Shown: piece by piece, positions 4,748-5,260 of the stretch
Numbering within the stretch: position 1 is the first letter of the stretch
Layout: every line of letters starts with the position of its first letter
From: Magnetococcales bacterium
Lineage (GTDB): Bacteria > Pseudomonadota > Magnetococcia > Magnetococcales > JADFYX01
Length of the DNA: 5,260 nucleotides
NCBI GenBank assembly: GCA_015232795.1
Contig: JADFYX010000183.1
Span: 1 to 5,260 of the forward strand
Reading direction: 5' to 3'
The notes under the pieces: generated by a model
What the model was told of the DNA's origin: nothing
Seen by the model: only the letters and a program-made list of their open reading frames with translations
Databases searched by the model: none
Translations under genes and position numbers: made by a program

Positions 4748-5260
4748 TTAAAACAGAGATAGTTGCTTCTCTTCTTCAGAAGGCTCTATACACCCTGGCC
4801 CCTCGTTACTGGTACTATTTACAAAAGAACTAACAGCAAAAGCATGCATCTTCGTCGCTTGAATGGGGTGCAAAAGCCTATCAACAGCAGCCATGTCATG
4901 AGTTTCACAATCCAACCAAGTAGAATAATCAGCAGGGTCAATAATCAAAGGCATCCGATTATGAATAGGGCGCACAACATCGTTAGGTTCAGTAGTTAAA
5001 ACCGTAAACGTCTCAACCCCACCACCATCATCCCCGCCACCCAACCAGCTTTCCCAAAGCCCCCCAAAAGCAAAAGGGCGTCTATCAACCTTTCCAATAA
5101 AATAAGGACACTTCCCACCAACTCCATCCCTCTTCCACTCATAAAACCCATCAGCAGGCACAAGACAACGGCGAGATTGATAAGCGTCACGAAAAGCAGG
5201 CTTAGAAGCTACAGTCTCCGAGCGAGCATTAATAAACCGCCCCCCAACATCCCCCCCCTT
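4748..5260 (-). CDS. yedK: SRAP-domain (YedK/HMCES-like) abasic-site crosslinking protein, 5' end cut by window edge
   Basis: SRAP proteins shield abasic sites in single-stranded DNA by a thiazolidine crosslink through Cys2 and protect stalled forks. The frame is open to the edge. A start at 5161 would be wrong: the 33 codons above it encode conserved SRAP sequence (RFINARSETVASKPAFRDAY, then RRCLVPADGFYEWK). In the 170 visible residues the active-site set is present: Asn11 (INARSE), Glu41 (FYEW) and His100 (IHNRMP), matching E. coli YedK Asn75, Glu105 and His160. Cys2 lies beyond the edge. Other family blocks are PFAFGGLWESW and ETFTVLTTEPNDVV. A glycine-rich loop GGGDDGGG sits at about 74-81. 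The protein ends in EEEKQLSLF; QLSLF (4765-4751) matches the sliding-clamp-binding consensus. The coding strand here is distinctly G-rich compared with its neighbours. The promoter is outside the window. Confidence 0.95.
   Translation of the reverse strand, partial: KGGDVGGRFINARSETVASKPAFRDAYQSRRCLVPADGFYEWKRDGVGGKCPYFIGKVDRRPFAFGGLWESWLGGGDDGGGVETFTVLTTEPNDVVRPIHNRMPLIIDPADYSTWLDCETHDMAAVDRLLHPIQATKMHAFAVSSFVNSTSNEGPGCIEPSEEEKQLSLF
4751..4765 (-). other. C-terminal QLSLF clamp-binding motif of the SRAP protein
   Basis: The last five codons before the TAA encode Gln-Leu-Ser-Leu-Phe, preceded by an acidic linker (SEEEK). The consensus for binding the bacterial DnaN clamp is QL(S/D)LF, and it is commonly found at extreme C-termini or in flexible tails, as here. 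The match is exact; the interaction itself is inference. Confidence 0.75.

Noticed and set aside
4763..5190. Other open frames over the SRAP gene on both strands, including a hydrophobic minus-strand one
   Set aside because: They are shadows of the SRAP frame, which carries the conserved active-site residues and is open to the window edge.

Overview
The window looks like a junction between a mobile or accessory segment and a moderately AT-rich proteobacterial chromosome (or a Desulfobacterota-type relative). The tRNA-Phe fragment and the YefM-YoeB pair both fit Proteobacteria, and SPINDLY-like glycosyltransferases and class B radical SAM proteins are common there. The sequence alone does not fix the genus. 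All recognisable protein genes lie on the minus strand.

Left part (1-540): a YefM-YoeB type II toxin-antitoxin operon. The toxin is cut by the window edge just before its last catalytic residues. The genes overlap by four bases, and two TGTACA boxes upstream form the expected autoregulatory operator.

Gene-free stretch (541-1098): its key element is the 3' part of a tRNA-Phe(GAA) gene at 811-854, running from the anticodon loop to the discriminator base and lacking the 5' half and the CCA. Direct and inverted short repeats lie to its left. This is the usual look of an attachment site left by a tRNA-targeting integrase. The fragment's orientation predicts that the element lies to the left, with the toxin-antitoxin pair near its edge, and that the older chromosome lies to the right. 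A candidate bidirectional terminator sits at 1059-1085.

Right part (1099-5260): three complete or nearly complete genes read leftward. From upstream to downstream they are an SRAP (YedK/HMCES-like) abasic-site DNA-protein crosslink protein, open at the right edge; a B12-binding-domain radical SAM enzyme; and a TPR protein with a C-terminal GT41 (OGT/SPINDLY-like) glycosyltransferase. The SRAP protein ends exactly in QLSLF, a textbook sliding-clamp-binding pentapeptide, which suggests it is tethered to the replisome. The radical SAM and glycosyltransferase genes are co-directional with a 127-base gap. They may form a loose unit, but their substrates cannot be read from the sequence.

The two observations most worth following are the tRNA-Phe attachment-site remnant with its flanking repeats and the clamp motif on the SRAP protein. 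No CRISPR array, insertion sequence, integrase gene or complete RNA gene was found.
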